Shown here: positions 32,064 through 42,889 of the stretch, piece after piece
Position numbering within the stretch: position 1 is the stretch's first letter
Layout: the number at the start of each line of letters is the position of its first letter
Source of the DNA: Paramoeba atlantica
Lineage: Eukaryota > Discosea
Direction of reading: 5' to 3'
Assembly: GCA_977017575.1 (NCBI GenBank)
Contig: CDRNVI010000030.1
Location: 1-64,000 of the forward strand
DNA length: 64,000 nt
Notes under the pieces: model-generated
Told to the model about the DNA's origin: nothing
The model's input: only the letters and a program-made list of their open reading frames with translations
Database searches by the model: none
Position numbers and translations under genes: made by a program

Positions 32064-33049
32064 CTTTCGTGTCGCTTAATCTATTGTACAAAGGTTGTGC
32101 TGTGAAAGATTCAACGAGTCGTTAAACATGAGCTGAAAACATGAGCTGTTCAAAAAAATAGGGAAAAAAGTTGTTAGTTCAGTGTTTAGAAAGATATAAA
32201 TTTTAGTCGTTTGTTTACGATTCCCAAAAAGGAATTTTTGGAAACAAAAAATGTATACAACAGTATTCAATGTACAAGACATGAAAAAGAAGACATGCAC
32301 CCCGTTCTAAAATAATGAAACGATTCCCTAGAGAACTACGTCAATTTATTTTGAATAAGTTAAGAAAGTTGGAAAGACCAGGAAAAAGCCTTTCAACTCC
32401 ATTGTAAAACCATGTGCCGAAGCGGGTTTATTCCTTCAGTTGTTATTCTTTCAACTGTTATTCAACTTTTCATTTAAGTGACGTGATTTAACTAATTCGG
32501 TCAACTTTGCCTACATGCAATCATCCTAGAGGCCGAGTCATTGAACCTTCTAAAAAAATGTCAAAAAAAACTACGCGAACCTATGCAAATCTACACGGAT
32601 TACCACGAACCTACACAGCTCGTGACGGATCAACACGAACTTACACAGACCTACTGCATACGCTCCTATGATATCCAAATCAAGGCATTACTTCTTCTTT
32701 ATCCTTTCCTGAACTGCAAAAGTGATTTAATGCGTAGCTTGTGGAAGAGGCCGAATCGTTACAAGTAATTCGGCCAGCTGAGATGAAAGCACAACGCTCT
32801 AGTGCTTTCTATCCTTTTTACGCATGATGCAAGCTGCATAAAGCTTGCCTGTGGGGGATGTGAACGTTTGCATTCAAAATTTAGGGATTATGGAGTTCGT
32901 AATGGTGAAACAGTCACCATAAAGTCCGACCATCAGGATGGGCGATGCGGGTCATAAGGACACTACAAAGCGTTGGATGAAGCGACGTATGAGGAGACAG
33001 GCGACGTTGATACACTTTGTAGATCATCCATACAGGGAGTGTGTATCAC
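32064..33049. other. Intergenic, little to see
   Basis: A small plus-strand frame near 32318 (MKRFPRELRQFILNKLRKLE) and a CTACACGAACCTACACAG-like microrepeat at 32575-32665 are the only notable points. No gene can be supported. Confidence 0.35.
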
Positions 33050-33690
33050 TCGTCATGACTCCCGAGCTTGTCCCTGGGAACAACGCAGATGCTGACACTC
33101 GTTCAAATTTTCTTCAGCCATGCTCCATGAAGCGAATGGGGCTTACCATCCGTAGTGAGCTCGTTCAAGTCCTCCCTGGTGCCATTCTCTTTTACAAGGC
33201 ATGGATGCCCATTGGCCCCGACAGCCAATGCCCCGACAGCCAGAAATTGAGACACAGCTCGCGGAGTTAATGCGCGGAGCTAAAAGCGGTGAACCATTGA
33301 GCCACATCGTTTCCCAGCCGGTTCTCTGTGCACCCAGGAAACGACATTAATCGCGAATCCAGAAGTCCTGGAGTCCCCGAACCCGGGAGCAGAAGAACAA
33401 AAGAGTGACCGAGCCCCAAAAGAGATGACAGGGGCTTTTCGTGGCACCAGCGGGACTCGCGAAAATCCGCGATGTGCTCCTCTTCTTCACCAGTGTCTAG
33501 CACAGAGCGGTTTCAGCGTTGAACCTGGTTAAAGCAACACGTCAAGCCCACTGTGCGGGAGGCGGTAGGCACCCGCCCAGATGCGGTGCACTACGTAAAA
33601 ACTTCAAGAGGAATTACCATCGAACACCCGGCTACCCAATCTGGGTATAAAGCGGTTGATCCGACCTTTGCTCCATCTGGCAGTGCACAT
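33050..33690 (+). pseudogene. Damaged second copy of unknown family U1
   Basis: Segments in at least two frames match the gene at 19747-20851: QPCSMKRMGLTIRSELVQVL against HCGMKRM then VRQDLLEVIL; SGTRENPRCAPLLHQCLAQS against GTREDPRCGTLLHQSLSQK; and TRPDAVHYV against SRPDVVHYA. Stops (for example after QSGFSVEPG) and shifts break it. The conserved amino acids with differing codons show an old, protein-coding ancestor. Confidence 0.65.
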
Positions 33691-34049
33691 ATGAGTCATA
33701 TTCAATGTAGGGTCCTAAATTGACAATAATAACATCGGGCCCTAAATAATATAGGGTAGCATACTATACCTCCTTCAAGGGATTTGCAGTTCCTGCATCG
33801 CCACGCAGGAGGCAAAGATGAAGAATTTGCTGAACGTTTTGGAGAACGAGCGAATTCGCCCCGTTTTATTTGACGAAATTTACGAGTATTATTCGCATTA
33901 TAAATAAGATTAAACGCATTATAATACCTTCCGGGCTAAGTTAGTCACTTACACAATGAGCGTGTAAGTTAGCCACTTACGCAATTTACAGAGAGTACGA
34001 AATATTCTTTGTCCACTTTTTGGCTTTTTAAACCAATGACGTTCAAATG

Positions 34050-34155
34050 TGTGCTGTCAATGAGATGACAGTGCCAGGGAAGTACGCGAGGATGTCCTGA
34101 CTTTGCTGCCCCATTTAGAGGTGGTCAAAGGCTTTCGGAGAAAGCAACTTTACAG
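34050..34155 (+). pseudogene. Coding scrap shared with 39226-39356 (family U2)
   Basis: The frame reads DSAREVREDVLTLLPHLEV and continues GFRRKQLYRN. The second copy gives SAREDREEVPTLLSYFEG and SFRRKLILQKR. The ancestral protein is unknown. No longer gene is visible around either copy. Confidence 0.5.
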
Positions 34156-34230
34156 AAACGATATCTTTGTCGTTTGAGTAGTTTTCGTACTCTTATCCCC
34201 CCGTACACACAGGGGTAGTATACAAGTATG

Positions 34231-34905
34231 TAAACCGGGGGGCGGATTAATATCAAAGTTCGGATTATTATCACATTTCGTATTATTATCACAATTGTGG
34301 ATTATTATCACAATTGGCACATTATTATCACAATTGCGGATTATTATCACAATTGGCACATTATTATCACAATTGCGGATTATTATCACATTTCACATTA
34401 TTATCACAATTGGGTTTCTCAAGGAGCTTCATGGAAAGAATGACCCTACCGAGTCATACAATGTACGTTGCAGATTGCATTTGATTCAAAAGAAATGTGG
34501 TGCATGATATGCCTTGTCGGTTGAAGAAGACAAAGAATGTTTCTTGGTGAAAAACCTCGAGAGAGCACCGACCGTTTCGATTTTAAGAGTGATCTTGAAC
34601 AAATGAAAAGAATTCTCAGGAATTATCAAGCGCTTCTTCGAAAAGAGATTTTGGTCAAACAAATTGGATTACACAGTAGAACCTATGGGGCGCTTCGTTC
34701 GAAGTACGGAAAACGAATATCTACGTCGGAGTTTTCTGTTGATTACGAAAAAAGGTTTTGGTACTTCATTTTTCAATTGTGATAATAACCTGCTTGCACA
34801 TTTTTATCACAATTGGGCGTCTTGCACATTATTATCACAGTTTGATAGCGCTATCAAAGTGTGATAAGCCCATCACACTTTGGTAATAATATGCACCCCG
34901 GTTTA
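34231..34905. mobile_element. Inverted-repeat element with iteron-like TTATTATCACAATTG repeats
   Basis: The ends TAAACCGGGGGGCGGATTAA and, inverted, TAAACCGGGGTGCATATTAT match. From 34258 to 34415 the word ATTATTATCACAATTG recurs about eight times in units of roughly 19-20 bases. At the right end (34776-34890) it returns in both orientations with GATAGCGCTATC. The middle holds an 81-codon plus-strand frame (34537-34782) of unknown nature. Many bound-site-like subterminal repeats suggest a transposase-binding array. Confidence 0.72.
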
Positions 34906-35246
34906 GGTTTATAAATATGTAAATAATTTCCTATTTTTTACAATAGGAAAACAATGCAAATGAGAAGAACGGAGCGAAAAACCCACGTAAAATGAGAAAA
35001 CAAAAGTATACATCAGTTACATCAGTGTACTTCAATAAAAGGAAATTGCTAAGGCTAAATTACCGTACACCACCCAGTAAAGAAAGTAAAATTTTTCTCA
35101 ACGAGTGGATAGCTTTTTTGGGGGAAAATGCAGCAGGCAAATGTTTTTGTTGTCTTCTTCTGAAATGTTTTCGTTTTTCATACCTAAGGGTCTCAGAAAC
35201 CCGCACATCCAAGGGTTCCAAAAGGAAACGTCGCTAACTAGTAATC

Positions 35247-36071
35247 TCAGTAACTATGTAAATCTGTCATGGAGTCCGAGAGGGAATATGATGAACTTCC
35301 ACTTGAACTGTCGTCACTTGTCTCCTGCATTCGTTGAGGTAAATACCTCACATTCCCCGGCAATGTCACATTCGGCGCGTATGACGAAAATTGGTTGTAT
35401 CGCACATCAAGATCAAAGTTTTGGTTTTTCGATTCCAACAAATTTTTTAAATCCAGTTCCCCTTCAAGAAAATTATGATCGAGTTGTAACCGCTGCAGCG
35501 TTCCGGGAAGATTATCGAGTTGTACCGATCCGGTAAATCGATTTCCATGCAATAGGAGCACGCGAAGTGTGAGAGGCAGAGCACTGAAGTCAAGCCCCCC
35601 GTGAATATGATTTTTTTGTAATTTCAGCTCCAGTAGCGTAGGCGGCAAGTGCGTGAGATCCAGCGTCCCGGAAAAAGAGCTGTGTCCGGCCGTGAGGGAA
35701 ATCAAATTGGACGGGTACTGAATCTCTGTAATATTCCCCTGAAGGCCCCGTTGACGGACTACGTGCCCGTGATGAAGGCTTTTAGGAAGGTAGGGCCATG
35801 ATAGTGCTCCACGCAGGTAAAAGCCATAGGTGCTCGTCCATAAGAGCCGGGTGATCGTTTGGGCTTCATCACAAACTACCCCTTCCCATGTGCACACGGA
35901 TACTTTCTTCACTCGACCAAACCACCCTTTCTTCGTCGTTCTCCAACACTTAGGCTTGTTATGGATGAGCGCTACCAAACGCTCCAGCAAATCTTCCTGG
36001 GGAAGCAACAGTGAGGCGACTTTCCCTCGTCGCAGGTCGGAGCCGTCGTCAATGTTGTAAACAGTGAGCAT
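35247..36071 (-). CDS. LRR protein with Ser-rich acidic tail (subfamily B)
   Basis: 274 residues from ATG 36071. Leader MLTVYNIDDGSD, LLLPQE at 21-26, insertion TTKKGWFGRVKK, N-cap C60, W62, C67. The first repeats are irregular (GHVVRQRGLQG), and about six repeats can be counted. The end differs from all paralogues: the last two repeats and the T-x-I cap are replaced by QETSDDSSSGSSSYSLSDS and a short finish, a flexible acidic tail with many possible phosphorylation sites. Only about 370 bases separate it from the subfamily A gene at 36443. Confidence 0.92.
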   Translation of the reverse strand: MLTVYNIDDGSDLRRGKVASLLLPQEDLLERLVALIHNKPKCWRTTKKGWFGRVKKVSVCTWEGVVCDEAQTITRLLWTSTYGFYLRGALSWPYLPKSLHHGHVVRQRGLQGNITEIQYPSNLISLTAGHSSFSGTLDLTHLPPTLLELKLQKNHIHGGLDFSALPLTLRVLLLHGNRFTGSVQLDNLPGTLQRLQLDHNFLEGELDLKNLLESKNQNFDLDVRYNQFSSYAPNVTLPGNVRYLPQRMQETSDDSSSGSSSYSLSDSMTDLHSY

Positions 36072-36442
36072 TACACAAAAAGTAGACTTTTTTAAAATAC
36101 CTCTTTTTCTACTCTGCTGTATATTCCATAAAAACGATTCTCCGGAGGACTAAAATACTTATTCGACTTTATAATATATACAACGTGCAAAGTATGTAAA
36201 GTTTTCACACGTACACCGAAATAAATTTAATTCACAAATAGAGACTTAATAATTTAGAAACGTTAATCAGAAATTAGTACCTAATATGCGCTTGTAAGGA
36301 CGAAACAAAGAGCTTTCTTTACATAAAACAATGCTGGGTAATGGCAGAAGAGGTTTTGAATCCTGAAGAAACCCCACTCACCATTATTCGCTTTGGACAA
36401 TTTCTCTACGAAACAGTAAGGTATTCTACTATACAGTAGAGG

Positions 36443-37363
36443 CTAGGTTAAGGACTTTAAGGTGATTTCCGTATCTCTAACGGAAACATCGGCGCTCTTT
36501 GCGGGGAGAACAGCTCTGTCTAGTTCCCCGCAAAGCCCCGCGTTTTCACTTAAATCAAGCTTTAGTAGGTTTATGGGAAGACGGTCAAACATCACAAGAC
36601 CAACGAATAGATTCTGATTGCATTCGAGAATCTTGAGTGACGGAGGTAAATGCTGTAAGTTTAGCGATCCCGTGAAACGATTAGCCGTGAGAATCAACTC
36701 TTCCATACGTTGCGGCAAACGAGTAAGATCAACTTCCCCTGAAAGCTGATTCAAATACACCTTCAAAACTCTTAAGGTTGCAGGCAAGTGTGTCAGATCC
36801 ACACATCCTTGAAACTTGTTATCGTTCAGATACAGTCCTTTGATCGCGTGAGGCAAATGCAAAAAATCCAATTCTCCTGAGAATCCATTATTAATGATCA
36901 AGAACTTAGTCATTTCAGATGGCAACACATCGAGTGGTACGCTTCCCTGAATTTTACTCCCCCGCGCACTAAAATCGCGTACGGTGTGGCATAAGTGGTC
37001 CCACTGAAGAGGTCCCTTGAGGCCCATAAACCACCATTCAATATCGGTGACGCGTAGCTCCTCATCACAGGTGACACCTATCCACTCACACGCAGGTACA
37101 GAGGAATTCCATGTGCGATGGGGATACTTTAGATCTTGAACAAAATGTGCAAGTTCATATTCCTGGGGTAATTGGGCGCCTCGTACTTTATGCGCCTTTA
37201 TGGCTTTATGTGGCGTTGCTTCCTCTCTCACGGGAGAAATGCCCTCATTTCGCTTTCGACGTTTCGCAGACCGTCCCTCGTCCTGCGTCACAGAAGAAAC
37301 AATGGAAAGTGGAGTGAGAAACATAAAAATGAAGAAAGAAGAAAAAACAAGACTGTGCTGCAT
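36443..37363 (-). CDS. Secreted LRR protein, 8 repeats (subfamily A)
   Basis: 306 residues from ATG 37363. The best signal peptide of the array: a hydrophobic run (VFSSFFIFMFLTPLSIVSS, 6-24) and a likely cleavage before TQDEG. Then the basic motif KRRKRNE, the spacer AHKVRGAQLPQEYEL, the N-cap C92, W94, C99, and eight repeats with FQGCVDLTHLP (3), FTGSLNLQHLPPSL (5) and FVGLVMFDRLP (6). The C-cap is VSVRDTEITLKSLT. No anchor, so the mature protein is expected to be soluble outside the cell or in the secretory pathway. Confidence 0.94.
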   Translation of the reverse strand: MQHSLVFSSFFIFMFLTPLSIVSSVTQDEGRSAKRRKRNEGISPVREEATPHKAIKAHKVRGAQLPQEYELAHFVQDLKYPHRTWNSSVPACEWIGVTCDEELRVTDIEWWFMGLKGPLQWDHLCHTVRDFSARGSKIQGSVPLDVLPSEMTKFLIINNGFSGELDFLHLPHAIKGLYLNDNKFQGCVDLTHLPATLRVLKVYLNQLSGEVDLTRLPQRMEELILTANRFTGSLNLQHLPPSLKILECNQNLFVGLVMFDRLPINLLKLDLSENAGLCGELDRAVLPAKSADVSVRDTEITLKSLT

Positions 37364-37900
37364 CGTTTTGATGCAGAAGCTCGGTGGAAAAAGTCAAATT
37401 GGAGAGGGCAAGTAGAGTTCTACGTTGGCTATACATTGTAGATGCATACGTACATGTCCTTACTAGAGGCTGTAGCTACAGTACAGCTCTGTCCAGAAAA
37501 TTGTCGAATTCGAGAACCCCGGCGTTCTACTTCACACGCGTACTGTCCCCCAGGTTAACCGCACCGGGGCAGATACTGGAGATCATTTTTGAACGCCCAA
37601 AGGGACTACACCCCCGCCAATTATTTTTTATAAATATAAATTATAAAACCTTTGCATTTATATTTATACAGGGCCGTTCGAGATTCACAGAGGAAAGATT
37701 TTATGATCTACGTGACTACTTTTTGATTGATCTTTTTTGTAAAGTATTCAGACATACATAGAGAAGCTGAATCAACCATTAAAACCTCTTATTCGTAGTT
37801 TTCCGACCCCTGCATTTTTTTTCATCATTTTTTTCCTCGTTTTCTTAGGACGACCAAAAAACATTTTAGACGACTTAAAAATTTCTTTTCTACTTTAACT

Positions 37901-39153
37901 ATGGAAAACCTTTACGACTCAGAATTCGAAGTGGTTTCTCCTCCTGAATCTCAACAAAGCAATGAAGACTGTACATCTAGCGACAGTTACACGTGCACAC
38001 CGAGGGCAATGATCCTGATTGGAATTCTGAGGACCTGTCCAGTGATGATTCAACAACGAGTGACACGGAACCTAGGGATTTTATGGATTATGTTACGAAT
38101 CTGCGCTCCTGCGCGGAAATTCCTAATACAGATACAAATTCTACCCATGCGGACTCTCCCAAAGAAACACCTATCCAGGAAGATTTGTCTTTTGAATATG
38201 AATTGGTCAAAGCGGTTTCAGAACTCAAGGAGTCATGCACTGCTTTCTCTCTGGTTGCTCCTCCGGACGATACAATATCCCCCTCGGGAAATCATATTTT
38301 TGAAGCGCCCTCCGTTCAGGAAACTCCTTTGATTTCCTGTGATGTGTCAATTGCGGAGCTCAATACATTGCGGCAGAAGCTTGACACTTCCATCCGCACA
38401 ACAAAAAAATTGCTCAAAGCACTTCGAAGACAAAAGTCCCACAACAAACGTCTTGCTTCCAACTGCTCCCAGCTTCAAGACGACTTGAACAAATCGAAAG
38501 AAGAAACGAAGATCATGAGTGTCAGATACGACATAGCTATGCGGGAGTGCAACGAGCTGAAGCAGAAATTAGAAATATCTACGGCCAGTAGGGAAGCAAT
38601 GGTGAGAAATCAATTGGACACGATCAAGGTGTTGCAATCTCTAAAACAGCAGCTTCCCCGCATCTTAGAGCAAAGAAGCCAGGAAGCCAGGAAAGCAGTG
38701 AACCCAAAAGGCGGAAGACCGTGGAAGAAAAGAAATTTTAATCAGTTGGGATTACCCGTCATATGGAAGGGCAAGGGTAGACTCACAAAGACTGGCGTTT
38801 TTACACTAAAAGTTTTACATTCCACGGGTTTTTTCTCTCAAGCCGATTTGTGTCACATGTTGTCGTTAAATAGTGGAACGTGCAGTGTACTCTTACGCAA
38901 AACAAATACTTTTGTTGATCAGGAAATAAAAAGTGTAGTGTACGCGCAAAATTCTTTGAAGAATTGGGAACATTTCGATAAAGCTCAAGATCTTTTCGCG
39001 ACCGTCATGGCGCAGCACAAAACTCATCGTACGTTGTCTTCGCTTCGCCGCACATTTTTCAAGGAGTCTTGCGGCGAAGTCGTACCTAGTCGATATAAAA
39101 TGCGCAGCTTATGCTACTACAACGGGTACAGTATAACGGCCCTGGATTTATAA
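37901..39153 (+). CDS. Acidic coiled-coil protein of unknown family, with a frame change
   Basis: ATG 37901 opens an acidic, Ser-rich start (MENLYDSEFEVVSPPESQQS). After about 30 codons the similar acidic composition continues in another frame (HTEGNDPDWNSEDLSSDDS), which stays open to 39153. The switch must lie between 37981 and about 38010, by mutation or a tiny intron. A GTG at 37993 only marks the second frame. Residues about 115-235 of the second frame form a long coiled coil rich in Leu, Lys and Gln. Then comes a basic KGGRPWKKRNF linker and about 130 residues without known domain. It may belong to a transposon or be a host gene; it faces away from the LRR genes. Confidence 0.55.
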
Positions 39154-39225
39154 TTTATAAAAATCAATTAGCGGTGGTATCGGTTGACATCCCTACTATC
39201 CGTGAGATAGCAGCACAAATGTGGA

Positions 39226-39356
39226 GTGGAAGATCTTGCAGACTGTGTTGACTGAGAAATACAGTGCCAGGGAAGACCGCGAGGAGGTCCCGACCTTGCT
39301 TTCCTATTTTGAGGGTGTAAAAAGCTTTCGAAGAAAGCTGATCTTACAGAAACGTA
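39226..39356 (+). pseudogene. Coding scrap of family U2, second copy
   Basis: SAREDREEVPTLLSYFEG then VKSFRRKLILQKR, parallel to 34050-34155. Identity is higher at the protein than the base level. Confidence 0.5.
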
Positions 39357-40636
39357 TACTCCCCTGGCCAAAAATAAAGGAAAATGGATTTTGATTGATA
39401 TTTTCCTTTTTCATTTTTTTGTCCTTTCATCATGTTTATCGGTCACTTAAGTACACATTCTTCAAAATTTCTTACTTTAATTCGCATTATGGCGCCCCCG
39501 AAAAGTCGCCCGATCGAGTGTGAAGGTGGACGCTAAGCAATAACACATTATACCATAGCTGGGGATAAAGAAATTTCGGCCCGTGAAGCACAGAGTCGCA
39601 AAGAACGTTGGAATCCAATCCAGTTGGAAAAGTACGTTTCCGCATACAATGTATGTCAATCAGTGAACGACATACCTACGGCATAAAGTCGAACGAGTCG
39701 GGCAAAAACTAAGAAACCTATAAACTACCAACATTTATAGAACGATAATAAAGGAAAATAAAAAATCAAAATGAAAATGAGAAAAAGAAGTTTCCTTTTC
39801 TGGATTTTTCATTTCCTTTATTTTTGACTGGGGGAGTACGCAGAGATCATAATAAGCGCACGTCATGTACTTGATCTATCTAATATTATTAAGCTAAGCC
39901 CAATTCAATGTAGACCAAAAACCAACTGAAGGACAAACTAAAGGACTTCATGCACTTGCTCTATCTAATATTAGTAAGCTAATCCCAATTCAATGTATAC
40001 AAAAAGGGTTAGCAAACTAAAGGACTGGGCGAGGACTGCACATCCACACTGGGGTCTACTTCAAAAAATTCTGTATCGTTGCGCTCATCTTCGTGTTCAA
40101 AAACGGTATACAACTTTCAATTTTTTTTATAAATTATACAAGGAAGTATTTTTTTATAAATCTTATATTTTAATAAAAGTCGAAAAATGACCCACTTATA
40201 AAAATATATTAGCAGGGGTGTACTTGCAGACTCTCCATTGCAACAGAGTTTCAACAGAGGTGAAAATTAGTACAAAAACTCTTACCACAAAAAAATATAC
40301 TGATACAGTTCTTCTGAACAATGCGTCAAAATTGCGCGTAAGTGGGCAGGTAAAACGGTTGCGCCTGAGTAGCGGGGGGTATAGTAATGTAACTCTTCTG
40401 TTTATGTCGATATTCGGGTTTAAGCGCACTTTTCACGAAAGTGCGGTCAAACGGGGGAGGGGACAACAACGAAACCCATTTTCGAAAACCAAAGGCTATT
40501 CTCAAGTCAATAAAAAGATTGAAAATCAACTGAAAAAAAGATTATAATGAGCTCTTCCAAAACAATAAAAAAACAAATCTTTACCTCCCATTCTCGAGTC
40601 TCTATATCCATGCATCTGTGAAAAGAGGAAAACTCT
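39357..40636. other. Spacer with one inverted-repeat element end
   Basis: At 40327-40388 the words TTGCGCGTAAGTGGG and ACGGTTGCGCCTGAGTAGCG lead to GGGGTATAGTA, an end of the element family at 22828-23682. A direct repeat containing TATCTAATATTANTAAGCTAA occurs at 39878 and 39962. No gene seen. Confidence 0.45.
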
Positions 40637-41284
40637 TCACTCCTCGTCCAGGCAGAGGTTGGTATATCCCCAAGGCTCCCCGTTCAACACCGTAATCTGT
40701 GTGCGTCGAACATCATAGTAGAGATCGGAGTACAATCTCGCATTCAACACACCGTTGAGATCACCGTTTCTCGATAACAGCAACTCGTTCAGAGTGGATG
40801 GAAGTCTCGACAAGTCAACAGTTCCCGAAAAATTGTTCTCTTCCATGTTCAAATATTCCATCGAGCACGGAAGACACGTAAGATTTAGATGACCACTTAA
40901 CTCGTTATCCGAAACCCAAAAGTGTGTAGTGGTGGAGGGCAACGCTTCGAAGGGAACCTCACCATGGAGCCTGGTACGCCATGCATGTACCGTGGCTACA
41001 CGCGATGGGAGATATCTCCAAATCAATTCCCCTTTTAAGCAACGGGCACCCCAACGAATTTGTTCCACGTATTTTTCGAAGGGGTAACACTCAATGCCGT
41101 CCCACTCACACGCAGGGGTGTCAATGTTCCAGCTTGAGTGGATTTTTTCGATTTTTTCAACAAGTCTTGCTAAATCGTATTCCTCGGGTAGCGCAACGGA
41201 AGTCACTTTTGATGGACGAGATGGACGCGTAGCTGGCACATCTGAGGAACGTAACACACCAGTGAAGGCACTGATGGGAAACAT
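40637..41284 (-). CDS. Short divergent LRR protein
   Basis: 215 residues from ATG 41284. The leader has SRPSKVTSVALPEEYDLARL, closest to subfamily C in SRPSK but with LPEE instead of LPQE. N-cap C59, W61, C66. Only four clear repeats follow, then the C-cap YYDVRRTQITVLNG and a unique tail GYTNLCLDEE. It looks like a member that lost the middle repeats, with the terminal cap kept. Start preceded by no other in-frame ATG nearby. Confidence 0.9.
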   Translation of the reverse strand: MFPISAFTGVLRSSDVPATRPSRPSKVTSVALPEEYDLARLVEKIEKIHSSWNIDTPACEWDGIECYPFEKYVEQIRWGARCLKGELIWRYLPSRVATVHAWRTRLHGEVPFEALPSTTTHFWVSDNELSGHLNLTCLPCSMEYLNMEENNFSGTVDLSRLPSTLNELLLSRNGDLNGVLNARLYSDLYYDVRRTQITVLNGEPWGYTNLCLDEE

Positions 41285-41794
41285 GAGTAAAGCGGAAAAT
41301 CACAAAAAAGCGGAGTGCTGTGAAACCAAAGCTACTTTATTAGAACTCGATTTGATTTTTATAAGTTTATATTTTTTTTCTATACAATTGTTTATAAAAT
41401 TAAAAGCCTTTAGAAAACAGAAACTGGAGTTTATACACATACTGTAGCTATTGAGAACCATTCTGAAACCGCGCGAAACTTGGCCACGCGCAAACCTTCT
41501 CCCATTTGAATGTGACTGACTGTTTTCAAAATTCTCGTTCGAAATATGGAAAATGAATATCTACATCTCAATTTTCTAGAAACTACGATAAATAGTTTCT
41601 TAAAATATTTTTCTGTACTGATAACAACCTGCTTGTACATTATTCGTAAACCTGAAATTGAACCTCAAAAAACTTACCTTATAGGAGACACTTCTCCTTC
41701 AGAGTTCGCCGATTTTCACTACGAGTTTTTCACAACTAAGCCTGTTCGTTAATTAATGAAATCAGAGTTCCGACGAAAGTACTAAAATTCAAGT

Positions 41795-42625
41795 TTATAT
41801 TTGGACACATTTTGGAATTGACGAGGATTTCACATCCAAAGTACCTTTATTTCCACTCAGACCTAAATGATACATACCTGAAGGCAATGCATCAAACCAC
41901 ACTTTCCCCGTAAATGCGTTGTCCGCAAGAGAGAGCGTATGTAATGCGTGCGGAAGATTTCGAAGCACCAACTTACCATCAAGCCTATTCTGTGACAGGT
42001 ATAACTCTTCAAGTTGGTTTGGAAGATTTGTTAAATCCACGCTCCCTACGAATTGGTTTCCTTGAAGATAGAGCTTGAGTAGCGCTCCGGGCAACAAAGT
42101 CAAATCCAATTTTCCCGAAAAATAGTTACAAGACAAAAGAAACACTTTCAAAGAAGGAGGAAGTCCCGTCAGGTCAAGCTCACCGGAAAACTTTGTAGAT
42201 GCTGACCAAAATTCTTCAAACGCTTGGGGTAGGGATCCAGTATCAAACGGTCCATGAAAGGAGTTGTATGAGATGTTTAAATTAATGAGCGTGGGGGGAA
42301 GTTCACAAACCCGAAAATATCCGTCAAGTTTATTACCTCCGATACGAACACTACACACCGTGTGGGGTAGGCTACCCCAGGTTAGATTACCCTTGAGTCC
42401 CTTGGACAAAAAGTCGATGTTTATGACTTCGTCGTCGAAATTACAAATGACACCATCCCATAAACATACCTGTGTTTTATTCTTGGTAATGACAAACCTC
42501 TTCTCCAGGTTCTCAATAAATTGTGCCATTAGCATGTCCTGCGAGAGGATGGCTCCTCGCACTTTACCCAGACGTGCTCGAGTGTGGGGTGAATCTGCAA
42601 ATTGCACTAGAGAAGACGTCGACAT
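41795..42625 (-). CDS. Divergent LRR protein, 8 repeats
   Basis: 276 residues from ATG 42625. The leader LGKVRGAILSQDMLMAQF has SQDM in place of PQEY. The segment before the N-cap (RFVITKNKTQVCLWDGVIC) lacks the SWNTSTPA stretch, with C54, W56, C61. Repeats are regular, with FSGELDLTGLPPSL, FSGKLDLTLLP and FVGSVDLTNLP, and do not show the position-specific FTGPLDLQH signature of groups A and B. No T-x-I cap (it ends KSSSIPKCVQI). Confidence 0.91.
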   Translation of the reverse strand: MSTSSLVQFADSPHTRARLGKVRGAILSQDMLMAQFIENLEKRFVITKNKTQVCLWDGVICNFDDEVINIDFLSKGLKGNLTWGSLPHTVCSVRIGGNKLDGYFRVCELPPTLINLNISYNSFHGPFDTGSLPQAFEEFWSASTKFSGELDLTGLPPSLKVFLLSCNYFSGKLDLTLLPGALLKLYLQGNQFVGSVDLTNLPNQLEELYLSQNRLDGKLVLRNLPHALHTLSLADNAFTGKVWFDALPSGMYHLGLSGNKGTLDVKSSSIPKCVQI

Positions 42626-42718
42626 TTAATAAAGAATACTGATGTTGACGTGCGTTATGTTATAAAGATAGAGACGGACACGTTGTTACCGACAGATATA
42701 CATAGTGTAGTACGCATA

Positions 42719-42835
42719 CAGGGGGGTGCAGCTAAATCTGGGGGGGTCTAAAATCTGTAAAACTTGGCGAATTTTAGAAAATGATAGTGCATTAGAGTCG
42801 TAATGCACTATCATTTTCTCGTAAGTCCCTCTGGT
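42719..42835. repeat. Solo left end of the Tc1-like TIR family with inner palindrome
   Basis: CAGGGGGGTGCAGCTAAATC preceded by TA, then GGGGGGGTCTAAAATCTGTA. It continues into a perfect palindrome whose arms are GAAAATGATAGTGCATTA (42777-42794) and its complement to 42818. Confidence 0.75.
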
Positions 42836-42889
42836 GGAAAATGCGTCGTTTCCTGTTTTAAGCCTTACCTTTTTTATAACGAAAATACA

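Noticed and set aside
34246-34420. Regularly spaced repeats suggesting a CRISPR array
   Set aside because: The units differ, spacers are 3-5 bases, the repeats return inverted at the far end, and they sit inside an inverted-repeat element.
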